Source of the DNA: Deltaproteobacteria bacterium
Lineage (GTDB): Bacteria > Desulfobacterota > Desulfobulbia > Desulfobulbales > Desulfurivibrionaceae
Assembly: GCA_021811385.1 (NCBI GenBank)
Contig: JAJZPC010000011.1
Coordinates: 1-48,144, forward strand
Direction: 5' to 3'
Length of the DNA: 48,144 nt
The notes beneath the pieces were generated by a model that saw only the letters and a list, made by a program, of their open reading frames with translations, ran no database searches and was not told the origin of the DNA. Shown here one piece after another: positions 9,106 through 16,626 of the stretch. Numbering within the stretch: position 1 is the stretch's first letter; each line of letters starts with the position of its first letter. The position numbers and the translations under genes are program-made.

Positions 9106-9699
9106 TCAGGGCTGACCTTCGGCCATGATCCCTGAAATGAAGATGTCGCTGATCTGCTGGGCCGCTTCATCAATGGTATAGCTGTGGTCCGGCGACAGAA
9201 CCCAGAGCCTGGATGTTTCATCCAGCGCCCCGAAAAAGGCCCGCTTGAACACGCCCGGCAGGAGGCTTTTGCGGAAGACCCCCATTTCCTGGCCCTTGTG
9301 GATAATGGCTGAGATCACATCCACATATTCAATAAATTTCGTATTCCTGTACTCTTTCATGAACTTGTTGCTCTGACGCAACTCCATCTGCAGAACCTCG
9401 GCAAGTTCCTTTTTTTCCTCCATGAGCTGCATGTGGTGCAGGGCGAAAATCTGGAGCATCTTCCTGGGGTCGGTCTCTTTTTCGGTGAGAAGCTTGACCT
9501 CCAGGATGATCTTGCCGATCTCTTCCTCGAACAGTGAAATGAGAATGTCGTATTTGTTGTTGAAGTAGAGGTAGATTGTCCCGTCGGCAACCTGGGCTTC
9601 CTTGGCGATGTCGGAGATGCGGGCGCTGAAAAAACCTTTTCTGGCAAAGACAGTGATGGCCGCTTCGATGATTTTGGTGTGTTTGTCCGATGTTCTCAT
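9106..9699 (-). CDS. TetR/AcrR-family regulator, FadR-like
   Basis: A 197-residue TetR-family repressor. The DNA-binding HTH occupies about residues 8-55, including ISDIAKEAQVADGTIYLYF, the most conserved family signature. The C-terminal ligand domain (about 75-190) has the LHHMQLMEEKKELAEVLQMELRQS pattern that I associate with fatty-acyl-CoA-responsive FadR-type TetR proteins. The gene is leftward and convergent with greA. An 18-bp palindrome 49 bp upstream of its start resembles the Bacillus FadR operator, which supports autoregulation and a lipid-related ligand. No fatty-acid gene is in the window. Confidence 0.88.
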   Translation of the reverse strand: MRTSDKHTKIIEAAITVFARKGFFSARISDIAKEAQVADGTIYLYFNNKYDILISLFEEEIGKIILEVKLLTEKETDPRKMLQIFALHHMQLMEEKKELAEVLQMELRQSNKFMKEYRNTKFIEYVDVISAIIHKGQEMGVFRKSLLPGVFKRAFFGALDETSRLWVLSPDHSYTIDEAAQQISDIFISGIMAEGQP

Positions 9700-9747
9700 G
9701 GGGTCAGCAGAATGCGCAAAGGTGGCGGGTGTGGGTCGATTGTCTTA

Positions 9748-9765
9748 TGAATGTGTATTCATTCA
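9748..9765. promoter_or_regulatory. FadR-like palindromic operator upstream of the TetR gene
   Basis: The 18-mer TGAATGTGTATTCATTCA lies between the TetR gene and purD. With the preceding base and the following T, its arms ATGAATG (9747-9753) and CATTCAT (9760-9766) are perfect inverted repeats. It agrees at 16 of 18 positions with the TGAATGAMTANTCATTCA consensus that I recall for Bacillus FadR, a TetR-family fatty-acid regulator. Confidence 0.65.
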
Positions 9766-9942
9766 TTTTTTGGCCTATCATAGAAGGGGACGAGCCGGGT
9801 GTCAAGGCAAAAGTTTTTCCCTTTCGTTACGAGCTGTTGTCGCGGGGAGGTGCAGGGGATTGTTGGGCGATGACGTTTCGGCCCGCCGGATGACGACATT
9901 ATTGTGTTGCGCCGGTTTAATACTTTCTTGCCAGGCGGTTTT

Positions 9943-9979
9943 GGGGTAAAATGCCCCCTGTCGTTTCTGGGGGATTTTT
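9943..9979 (+). terminator. Possible attenuator before purD
   Basis: CCCCC at 9954-9958 can pair with GGGGG at 9969-9973, followed by A and five T residues: a short terminator-like hairpin. The same C-run can pair instead with GGGG at 9943-9946. The two structures are mutually exclusive, as in attenuators. The stems are only 4-5 bp, so support is modest. Confidence 0.3.
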
Positions 9980-10034
9980 CAATGACTCCAGAGGGATAAC
10001 AGATCATTTCGGAAAGAAGCCAAGGAGATTGTAG

Positions 10035-11309
10035 ATGAAGATTTTGGTTGTTGGTTCGGGCGGCAGGGAGCACGCCCTGGTCTGGAAATTGCGGCAGAGT
10101 CCCAGGGTAACGAATATCTTTTGCGCTCCGGGCAATGCCGGGATCAGCGACCTGGCAACCTGCGTCAAGATCAGCGCCACCGACATTGAGGCGCTTGCGG
10201 ATTTCGCCCAGGCGGAAGGGATCGGCCTCACCGTGGTCGGCCCCGAGGTGCCCCTCTCCCTGGGTGTCGTTGATTATTTTGAAGAAAAAGGGCTGCGGGT
10301 CTTTGGGCCCCGGCGTAACGCCGCCACCCTCGAAGGCAGCAAGGTTTTCATGAAGAACCTGCTTGAAAAATACCACATCCCCTCCGCTTTTTACGCGACC
10401 TTTACGGACAGGGAGGAAGCCCTCCGCTATGTGGAAAAGCAGTCCGCCCCGTTGGTCGTCAAGACCGATGGTCTGGCCGCGGGCAAGGGCGTGGTGGTGG
10501 CCCAGACCATCGACGAGGCCAAGGCGGCGGTGGATCTGTTCATGAAGGAAAAGGCCTTTGGCGAGGCAGGCAACCGGGTGGTGGTCGAGGAATTTCTCCG
10601 TGGGGAAGAGGCCTCTTTCCTCGCCTTTACCGATGGGCAGACGGTTCTTCCCCTGCCGACCTCCCAGGACCATAAGGCTATTTTTGATGGCGACAAGGGC
10701 CCGAACACCGGCGGCATGGGGGCCTATTCCCCGGCGCCGGTGGTGACCGAACCCCTGCACCGGCAGGTCATGGAGACGGTGATGCTGCCGACGGTCAAGG
10801 GATTGGCCGCGGAAGGTTGCCCCTATAAGGGGGTGCTCTATGCCGGTCTGATGATCGAGAAGGGGGTGGTCAAGGTTCTCGAGTTCAACTGCCGGTTCGG
10901 CGACCCCGAGGCCCAGCCTTTGCTCATGCGGCTCAAGACCGATCTGGTGGAGGTCATGGAGGCCGTGGTTGATGGTCGTCTGTCCGAGATCTCCCTGGAG
11001 ATCGATCCGCGGCCCACGGTCTGTGTGGTCATGGCGGCCGGAGGCTATCCCGGGAAGTACGAAAACGGCAAGGTCATCAAGGGGCTTGCCAAGGCCGGGC
11101 AGCACCAGGATGTGGTGGTCTTTCATGCCGGGACCGCCCTGCAGGGCGATGCGGTCGTCACCAACGGCGGCCGGGTATTGGGGGTGACCGCCATCGGCGA
11201 CACGGTGCAGGAGGCCATTGGCAAGGCCTACAAGGCTGCGGAGGAAATCAGTTGGGACGGCTGTTATTACCGGAAGGATATCGGCCGCAAGGCTCTGGAC
11301 CGACAATAA
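10035..11309 (+). CDS. purD: Phosphoribosylamine-glycine ligase (GAR synthetase)
   Basis: Catalyses the second step of de novo purine synthesis: ATP-dependent joining of glycine to phosphoribosylamine. The 424-residue protein starts MKILVVGSGGREHALVWKL, the family signature. The ATP-grasp domain contains KTDGLAAGKGVVV, the glycine-loop region DHKAIFDGDKGPNTGGMGAYSP, and the metal site EFNCRFGDPEAQPLL. AAGGAGAT precedes the ATG. The last Gln codon and the stop lie inside the left arm of a 112-bp inverted repeat that separates purD from purE. Confidence 0.97.
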   Translation: MKILVVGSGGREHALVWKLRQSPRVTNIFCAPGNAGISDLATCVKISATDIEALADFAQAEGIGLTVVGPEVPLSLGVVDYFEEKGLRVFGPRRNAATLEGSKVFMKNLLEKYHIPSAFYATFTDREEALRYVEKQSAPLVVKTDGLAAGKGVVVAQTIDEAKAAVDLFMKEKAFGEAGNRVVVEEFLRGEEASFLAFTDGQTVLPLPTSQDHKAIFDGDKGPNTGGMGAYSPAPVVTEPLHRQVMETVMLPTVKGLAAEGCPYKGVLYAGLMIEKGVVKVLEFNCRFGDPEAQPLLMRLKTDLVEVMEAVVDGRLSEISLEIDPRPTVCVVMAAGGYPGKYENGKVIKGLAKAGQHQDVVVFHAGTALQGDAVVTNGGRVLGVTAIGDTVQEAIGKAYKAAEEISWDGCYYRKDIGRKALDRQ

Positions 11310-11414
11310 ACGTCCAGCAGCACCGCATCTGCTTTGTCATCGGCCTGCTCGTGTGCAATAGCACACTTCGCAGGCCTCTTTCGCGTATTTGCGGCACTGC
11401 TGAACGTTTATTGT
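11303..11414. repeat. 112-bp long imperfect palindrome between purD and purE
   Basis: The outer arms ACAATAAACGT (11303-11313) and ACGTTTATTGT (11404-11414) are exact inverted repeats. Moving inward, CAGCAG/CTGCTG, CCGCA/TGCGG, GGCCTGC/GCAGGCC (with a 1-nt offset) and GTGTGC/GCACAC also pair. The final stem closes on an AATA tetraloop at 11357-11360, exactly central. There are no transposase remnants. It looks like a MITE-like or REP-like element, or a long RNA hairpin in the pur transcript. The left arm supplies the purD stop codon. Confidence 0.75.
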
Positions 11415-11481
11415 ACATAGTGACATAGTCTACGTTGTTTTGTTTCTGGGGAATGATTACGACCATACAGGAGAGTGAGCT

Positions 11482-11970
11482 ATGATCGGTATTGTCATGG
11501 GCAGTGATTCGGATCTGCCGGTTATGCAGGGTTGCGTGGATTTTTTCAAGAAGATGGATATCCCCTTTGAGATAACGGTGGCTTCGGCCCATCGCAGCCC
11601 GGCGCGGGCCATGGAATACGCAAGCAGCGCCAAGGGGCGCGGCTTGAAAGTGATCATCGCCGCAGCCGGAATGGCGGCCCATCTGGCCGGGGTTCTGGCT
11701 GCCCATACCACCTTGCCCGTTATCGGGGTGCCGGTGGATTCCTCCTCTCTAAACGGGCTTGACGCCCTGCTTTCCACGGTGCAGATGCCGCCGGGGGTTC
11801 CGGTGGCCACCATGGGCATCGGCAAGGCCGGGGCGAAAAATGCTGCTATTCTCGCGGCGCAGATCCTGGCCCTGGCCGATGCAGGATTGGCCGGAAGGCT
11901 CGCCGCTTTTAAGGAAGAGATGGCCCGTGAGGTTGAGGAAAAGGCCCAGCGGCTTGCCGGAAGCATGTGA
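11482..11970 (+). CDS. purE: N5-carboxyaminoimidazole ribonucleotide mutase
   Basis: Converts N5-CAIR to CAIR in purine synthesis (class I PurE). The 162-residue protein has the active-site motifs GSDSDLPVM (residues 7-15) and ASAHRSPAR, plus the conserved GMAAHLAGVLAAHTTLPVIG segment. AGGAGAG precedes the ATG. It follows purD after the long inverted repeat and overlaps the tsaC start by 4 nt (GTGA), which implies translational coupling. No purK is seen; its partner must be elsewhere, or a class II activity is used. Confidence 0.96.
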   Translation: MIGIVMGSDSDLPVMQGCVDFFKKMDIPFEITVASAHRSPARAMEYASSAKGRGLKVIIAAAGMAAHLAGVLAAHTTLPVIGVPVDSSSLNGLDALLSTVQMPPGVPVATMGIGKAGAKNAAILAAQILALADAGLAGRLAAFKEEMAREVEEKAQRLAGSM

Positions 11971-12602
11971 CAGGACAAGCCGGCGTGGAATCCCAAGCAA
12001 CGGACGAGGCCCTGGCCCATGCCTGCTCGGTCCTCCGGGCCGGCGGGGTTGTCGCCTTTCCCTCGGAAACATATTACGGACTGGCGGTTGATCCTTTTAA
12101 CCAGGAGGCCATCGCCCGCCTTTTCGCCTTGAAGGGCCGCTCCGCCGACAAGCCGGTGTTGCTGATTATTGACAATCCCTCCCAGCTTGCAGATCTTGTG
12201 GCGGAGATTCCCCCCCCCTTTGCCCTGCTCATGGAAAAGTTCTGGCCCGGGCCATTGACCCTGGTTTTCCCCGGGGCGAAATCCTTGCCCGGCATGCTCA
12301 CCGGCCATCTGGGCACCATCGGGGTGCGGGTCTCTTCCCATCCCGTGGCCCGGCAGCTTGTCCGGGCATTTGGCCGGCCGATAACCGCGACCAGCGCGAA
12401 TTTTTCCGGCCATCCGGCCGCGGTGACGCCCCGCAGTGTGCGTGATCAGCTGGGGCCGGGCCTGGACGTGGTAATTGACGGCGGAGAAACTCCGGGCGGC
12501 CAGGGCTCCACCATCCTCGGCTATCACGAGGGCAAGGTCTGTCTGCTCAGGGCAGGAGTCATCCCTTTTGCCGAGATAGAGGCCGTGCTGGCCGAGGCAT
12601 AG
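11967..12602 (+). CDS. tsaC: Threonylcarbamoyl-AMP synthase (TsaC/YrdC/Sua5 family)
   Basis: Makes threonylcarbamoyl-AMP from threonine, bicarbonate and ATP, the first step of tRNA t6A37 modification. The 211-residue single-domain form carries the YrdC fold motifs GGVVAFPSETYYGLAVDP, KGRSADKPVLLI, KFWPGPLTLVF, and the S/T-rich RPITATSANFSGHPA. The start is GTG at 11967, overlapping the purE stop. tsaE, for a later step of the same pathway, lies at 15840-16337 on the opposite strand. Confidence 0.93.
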   Translation: MTGQAGVESQATDEALAHACSVLRAGGVVAFPSETYYGLAVDPFNQEAIARLFALKGRSADKPVLLIIDNPSQLADLVAEIPPPFALLMEKFWPGPLTLVFPGAKSLPGMLTGHLGTIGVRVSSHPVARQLVRAFGRPITATSANFSGHPAAVTPRSVRDQLGPGLDVVIDGGETPGGQGSTILGYHEGKVCLLRAGVIPFAEIEAVLAEA

Positions 12603-12668
12603 GCGCCCGTTTTTTTCCCTTGGGCGCGGAAGGCAAAAAAAAGGCGCAGAATTTTTCCATTTATACAT

Positions 12669-12697
12669 TTGCCGATCGGGAACGCTTTCGGTATGAT
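12669..12697 (+). promoter_or_regulatory. Sigma70-type promoter for the Hpt-HDOD-kinase unit
   Basis: TTGCCG (12669-12674) and TATGAT (12692-12697) are separated by 17 nt, the optimal spacing. They match consensus at 4/6 and 5/6 positions. They lie about 96 nt before the hpt gene in the 190-bp gap after tsaC, and no terminator is evident in that gap. Confidence 0.6.
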
Positions 12698-12792
12698 AAA
12701 ATCATGGGTCGGGGAATTGGTGTGATTGCCGTTGTCGCCGTCCCATTATTTTTTGGCCGTGGCGACCGCCAACTTCATGATAAGGAATAGAA

Positions 12793-13119
12793 ATGGCAGA
12801 CCTTGAGTGGGATAGAAATTTTGCCCTGGAGCAGGCTGGAGACGACGAAGAGATGCTGGCGGAGCTGCTGGTGCTCTTTCATGATTCTTCCGCCTCGGAT
12901 CTGGCGCGCATCAACGGCGGCCTTGCCGCGGGAGACTCGGTGGCGGTGGCTGACGCCGCGCACAGCATCAAGGGCGCCTCGGCCAGTCTCGGGGTGGAAG
13001 GGGTGCGGAAGATCGCGGCCGAGCTTGAAAAAAAAGGCCGGGCCGGCGATCTTTCCCAAGGCGGAGAGCTCGCCGCCCAGCTCGCCGCCCTTCTCAAGGA
13101 ATTTGAAGGTCAGCGGTGA
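12793..13119 (+). CDS. Stand-alone histidine phosphotransfer (Hpt) protein
   Basis: A 108-residue protein made of one Hpt four-helix domain. The phosphorylatable histidine is H57 in AAHSIKGASASLG, the classic Hpt motif. Hpt proteins carry phosphate between receiver domains in multistep relays. It is the first gene of a unit with an HDOD protein (65 bp downstream) and a hybrid kinase whose C-terminal receiver is the obvious donor. AAGGAAT precedes the ATG. No final response regulator follows in the unit. Confidence 0.9.
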   Translation: MADLEWDRNFALEQAGDDEEMLAELLVLFHDSSASDLARINGGLAAGDSVAVADAAHSIKGASASLGVEGVRKIAAELEKKGRAGDLSQGGELAAQLAALLKEFEGQR

Positions 13120-13184
13120 AAGCGATCCGGGCAGAAAGCCCACATGTTGCGGGGAATATTTTCCCTGAATTTCCTGGTTGAGCA

Positions 13185-14027
13185 ATGCCCAGCGCCAAAG
13201 ACATAGTTAGAAAATTTACCGAGCTGAAAACGCTCCCGCATGTGGCGATCAAGGTGACCCAACTGGTCAATGACGATCGCAGCACCATGCAGGATTTCGA
13301 GGAGATCATCAAGCTCGATCCCGTTCTGGTCACCCGACTGTTGCGTCTTGTCAACAGCCCCTATTTCGGTCTGTCCCAAAAAGTCGAATCCATTTCCAAG
13401 GCCGTGGTTTTCGCCGGCATGAAGCAGCTCCGCAATCTGGTGGCGGTCGAAGCCCTGCGGGGGATGTTCAAGGGCGATAACGATGATTTCTCGGCCCAGA
13501 AACTCTGGCTGCATTCCGCCACCGTGGCCATCCTCTCCGGCATGATCGCCAAGCGTATTTTCGGCAAGGACGGTGAGGATGTTTTTTTGGCCGGCATTAT
13601 CCACGATATCGGGCTCATCGTTGAAAACCAGGTTGCCGGGGAACAGCTGCGGGAAGCCTGCAAGGCCTTTCGGGAGGGCAAGGGGCCTCTGACCGAGTGC
13701 GAGCGCAATGCCATCGGCGCCGATCATGCCGAGGTGGGCTATCTTCTTGCCAAGGACTGGGGGTTGCCCCAGGAGGTGCTCAGCTCCATCAAGTCGCATC
13801 ATCTTTCCAAACAGGTGAAGTCCGTTTCCAGCACCGGCAGTATTCTCCAGCTGGCGGAATTCATGGCGGGAAAGATGCAGTATTGGCCCATTGCCGGGCC
13901 TCTTGAGCCGCTGCCCCCGGAACTGACGGAGCATGTGAAGGAGAAGATGGCGGATTACAAGATTATCATCCGGGATCTGCCCGGGGAAATGACCAAGGCC
14001 AAAGAGCTGTACGAGGCGGACGAGTGA
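13185..14027 (+). CDS. HDOD-domain signalling protein
   Basis: A 280-residue protein dominated by an HDOD domain (about residues 12-210), a catalytically degenerate relative of HD phosphohydrolases found in signalling proteins. Typical features are LKTLPHVAIKVTQLVND, RLLRLVNSPYFGLSQKVESI, KAVVFAGMKQLRNLV, and the remnant GIIHDIGLIVENQ. No receiver or GGDEF domain is attached. It sits between the Hpt gene and the hybrid kinase (7-bp gap), so it is probably the adaptor or output module of that relay. The biochemical role of this domain class is poorly defined. Confidence 0.9.
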   Translation: MPSAKDIVRKFTELKTLPHVAIKVTQLVNDDRSTMQDFEEIIKLDPVLVTRLLRLVNSPYFGLSQKVESISKAVVFAGMKQLRNLVAVEALRGMFKGDNDDFSAQKLWLHSATVAILSGMIAKRIFGKDGEDVFLAGIIHDIGLIVENQVAGEQLREACKAFREGKGPLTECERNAIGADHAEVGYLLAKDWGLPQEVLSSIKSHHLSKQVKSVSSTGSILQLAEFMAGKMQYWPIAGPLEPLPPELTEHVKEKMADYKIIIRDLPGEMTKAKELYEADE

Positions 14028-14034
14028 AGCGCTG

Positions 14035-15819
14035 ATGACCGAGCCTACGTTTGATACCATATTTGATGACCTGGTCGACGCCAACGCGGAACTGCAAAGT
14101 TTTCTGGCGACCCTCGATGCGCTGCTGCCCGAGGCCTCGATGCTTCTGGTGAGTGAGGCGGGCGCCCTGCTTGAGGGAACGCGCCCCCTCACCGTTGCCC
14201 TGCCGGTGCGGGACAAACTGGTTCACGAGGCCAGGGCGGTCGATGGTTTTGTCACCGGCAAGGCGGACAACGGCGCCCGGTGCCATGCGATACATCTTGC
14301 CAAGCTGTCGGCGGTGCTGATCATTTCCTGCGCCGCCGCGCCGGAGGATGATTGGGAGCCAGGAGCGGCGATTACCTCCCTGTTGCGCAATTCCCTTGAG
14401 CTTGCCCTGTACAGGCAGGAGCGGGAGATGCTTGTCGCGGACCATGAACAGTCGATCCGGCAGATCAATATCCTCCAGCAGCAGCACGGGAAGCTGATCG
14501 AGGACAACTACCGGCAGTACCGGCTCAACCAGGACCGGGAAAAAGAGTACGCCCGGAAATTGGAAAGCGAGATAGCCAAACAAACCGCCGAGTTACGCGA
14601 GGCCAATGCGCGGCTCGAAGAAATCAGCCGGCTGAAGAGCGATTTTTTGGCCAATATGAGCCACGAACTGCGGACACCCATGAACGCCATTATCGGCTTC
14701 AGCGAACTCCTGGCCGAAACCCCCCTTGCCGAAGAGCAGCGCGATTATGCCAGGACCATCACCCAATCCGCGACAAGTTTGTTGACCCTGATCAACGACA
14801 TCCTGGATCTGGCAAAAATCGAGGCGGGAAAACTCGAACTTGAACACCTCCCCTTTGAACTTTCCGAGGTGATCGACAACGTGGTCGCCATGTTCAAGAT
14901 CCCGGCCAGGGAGAAGGGGGTTGTCGTCTCCAGCAAGATCGACAGCCGCATCCCGAAAAGAATGATGGGGGACAGTAACCGGCTGCGGCAGGTTCTGGTA
15001 AATCTTGCCGGAAACGCCATGAAGTTCACCGAGAAGGGCGGGGTTGCCATTGAGGTTGCCTACGAGCGGGAAGCAGCCGGCCGGATTGTCGGTCGTTTTT
15101 CGGTGCATGACAGCGGCATAGGCATCCCCGCCGACAGGGTCGAGGCGATTTTTGAAAAATTCACCCAGGCCGACGGCTCGACCACCAGAAAGTACGGAGG
15201 CACGGGACTGGGGCTGGCCATCTGCCTCCAGCTTGTCGAACTCATGGGCGGTCATCTCGCGGTGACCAGCGAGGAGGGCAAGGGCAGCACCTTCTATTTT
15301 GTGATCCCCCTGGAAGAGGCCCCGGCAGAGATCATCTCCTTGCAAGAGCACAAGGACGCGGCCCGGGAAAAGGCCCCCGCCGGCGGGAGAATTCTTCTGG
15401 TTGAGGATAATGCGGTCAACCAGCGGCTGGCCGGCATCCTGATCACCCGGGAAGGGTACGAGGTCGAAGTGGCCTCCGACGGGACCGAAGCCCTGGAGCA
15501 TCTCCGGCATCAGGCCTTTGATCTTGTCCTGATGGATGTCCAGATGCCCAATATGGACGGCATGGAGGCCACCAGGAAAATCAGGGAGATCGAGGCGGAC
15601 CCGGCCCTGCGCCAGAGCTATGTCGGACTGCGCTCCCTGAAACAGCCGTTGGCAATTGTCGGCCTCACGGCCCACGCCAGAAAAGAGGATGAGACCGCCT
15701 GCTACGATGCCGGGATGAACGGCTTCCTCACCAAGCCCATCATCAAGGCGAAGCTGGTCACGATCCTCGGCGAGATGATGCCGCGGGTCTCCTGCCTGGA
15801 AAACCACGACCCATCCTGA
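14035..15819 (+). CDS. Cytoplasmic hybrid histidine kinase (HisKA-HATPase-REC)
   Basis: 594 residues with no transmembrane segment. The N-terminal about 135 residues form an unassigned input domain. A coiled coil (about 140-200) leads to the HisKA dimerisation domain with the phospho-accepting H210 in [20 protein letters not shown]. The HATPase domain follows, with N box NLAGNAMKF and G boxes DSGIGIP and GGTGLGLAI. A C-terminal receiver has the phosphoacceptor D501 in LVLMDVQMPNMDG and the conserved lysine in LTKPI. A phosphorelay H210 to D501 to Hpt H57 (product of 12793-13119) is the natural inference. It converges with tsaE, 20 bp away. Confidence 0.93.
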   Translation: MTEPTFDTIFDDLVDANAELQSFLATLDALLPEASMLLVSEAGALLEGTRPLTVALPVRDKLVHEARAVDGFVTGKADNGARCHAIHLAKLSAVLIISCAAAPEDDWEPGAAITSLLRNSLELALYRQEREMLVADHEQSIRQINILQQQHGKLIEDNYRQYRLNQDREKEYARKLESEIAKQTAELREANARLEEISRLKSDFLANMSHELRTPMNAIIGFSELLAETPLAEEQRDYARTITQSATSLLTLINDILDLAKIEAGKLELEHLPFELSEVIDNVVAMFKIPAREKGVVVSSKIDSRIPKRMMGDSNRLRQVLVNLAGNAMKFTEKGGVAIEVAYEREAAGRIVGRFSVHDSGIGIPADRVEAIFEKFTQADGSTTRKYGGTGLGLAICLQLVELMGGHLAVTSEEGKGSTFYFVIPLEEAPAEIISLQEHKDAAREKAPAGGRILLVEDNAVNQRLAGILITREGYEVEVASDGTEALEHLRHQAFDLVLMDVQMPNMDGMEATRKIREIEADPALRQSYVGLRSLKQPLAIVGLTAHARKEDETACYDAGMNGFLTKPIIKAKLVTILGEMMPRVSCLENHDPS

Positions 15820-15839
15820 TTCGTTCCGATCCCCTTGTT

Positions 15840-16337
15840 TCAGCCGTTGTTGATCAGCGGCCGCCATTTCCGGTCATCCCGCAGCGCGCCCAGCTTTTCC
15901 CGCCACGTCACCCCATGTCCGGTGAGTTCCGCCAGCCGTGCTGTTTCGCCGAGCAGATTGAGCTCGATATGGAGCCGCTCCTCGGGCATGAGGCTGCCCA
16001 GTCTGTCGGGCCATTCGATCACGGTGAGTCCGGTTCCGTAGAGATATTCCAACAGGCCGAGATCCTCGATCTCGGTTTCATCGCTCAGTCGATAGAGATC
16101 CAGATGATAGAGGGGCAGCCGCCCGGGATATTCGTGCAGGAGGCTGAAGGTGGGGCTGGTTATGTAGCAGGATTCCGGCACCTGCAGCCCCTGGCCGATG
16201 GCCTGGGTGAGGGTGGTTTTTCCGGCCCCCAGGGAGCCGCCCAGGGTGATCACCTCGCCGGGCCGGGCGGTCTCGCCGAGATAGCGGCCCAGGGCGGAGG
16301 TGGTCTGCAGGTCGGGCAGGGAAATGGTGATTTTCAT
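15840..16337 (-). CDS. tsaE: tRNA t6A biosynthesis ATPase TsaE
   Basis: The P-loop ATPase that works with TsaB and TsaD to transfer the threonylcarbamoyl group onto tRNA A37. The protein has 165 residues. Walker A is GGSLGAGKTTL (33-43). The family motifs SPTFSLLHEYPG, LYHLDLYRL and VIEWPDRLG follow. The start is the ATG at 16337 (MKITISLPDLQTTSALGRYL); the longer open frame upstream overlaps the di-haem gene and is not needed. It is the third gene of a leftward unit, 1 nt after the di-haem gene stop. Confidence 0.95.
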   Translation of the reverse strand: MKITISLPDLQTTSALGRYLGETARPGEVITLGGSLGAGKTTLTQAIGQGLQVPESCYITSPTFSLLHEYPGRLPLYHLDLYRLSDETEIEDLGLLEYLYGTGLTVIEWPDRLGSLMPEERLHIELNLLGETARLAELTGHGVTWREKLGALRDDRKWRPLINNG

Positions 16338-16338
16338 C

Positions 16339-16626
16339 TTACTTGTACTTTTTGTGGCAGAAAAGGCACCGGTATTTGGGGGGATGGTTCTCGGGAAGCG
16401 GAACCTGGCCTTCGGGAGCATGACAGGCGGTGCAATGCTTTTCCGCCTCCTTTTTGTCCATGGGGTAGAACTGCAGGTGGTTTTCATCCCGAGGCAGCTT
16501 GTGGGTCGATTCGGGGGGCGCCTTGAGTAAAAAAACAAGGATGGCCGCGCACCCGGCGATGAACAGAAGGTTGAACAGCCGGGTTTTATTTTTTTTAGGC
16601 TCAGGGTTCACGGGTAGATCCTTCAT
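16339..16626 (-). CDS. Small membrane-anchored di-haem c-type cytochrome
   Basis: 95 residues. One N-terminal transmembrane anchor (about 16-34) follows a positively charged start, and the C-terminal domain would face the periplasm. Two CxxCH haem-attachment motifs are visible: CTACH (65-69) and CLFCH (87-91). Extra histidines (H42, H50, H64, H81) could be axial ligands. The gene overlaps the upstream reductase gene by 4 nt (ATGA), so the two are translationally coupled. The electron donor and acceptor are unknown. Coupling to a flavoprotein suggests, but does not prove, electron transfer in membrane quinone or lipid metabolism. Confidence 0.8.
   Translation of the reverse strand: MKDLPVNPEPKKNKTRLFNLLFIAGCAAILVFLLKAPPESTHKLPRDENHLQFYPMDKKEAEKHCTACHAPEGQVPLPENHPPKYRCLFCHKKYK

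Larger units (their letters stand above)
9700..10034. other. Divergent intergenic region, TetR gene / purD
   Basis: 335 bp without a gene. It holds the FadR-like operator on the left and a pair of competing G/C hairpins on the right. A usable Shine-Dalgarno (AAGGAGAT) precedes purD. No clear sigma70 promoter for purD was recognised. The small ORF at 9690-9893 has no ribosome site or recognisable product. Confidence 0.6.

Noticed and set aside
12603-12627. Terminator after tsaC (GCGCCC...GGGCGC)
   Set aside because: The stem is real, but the T-run lies in the loop and an A-run follows in the direction of tsaC transcription.
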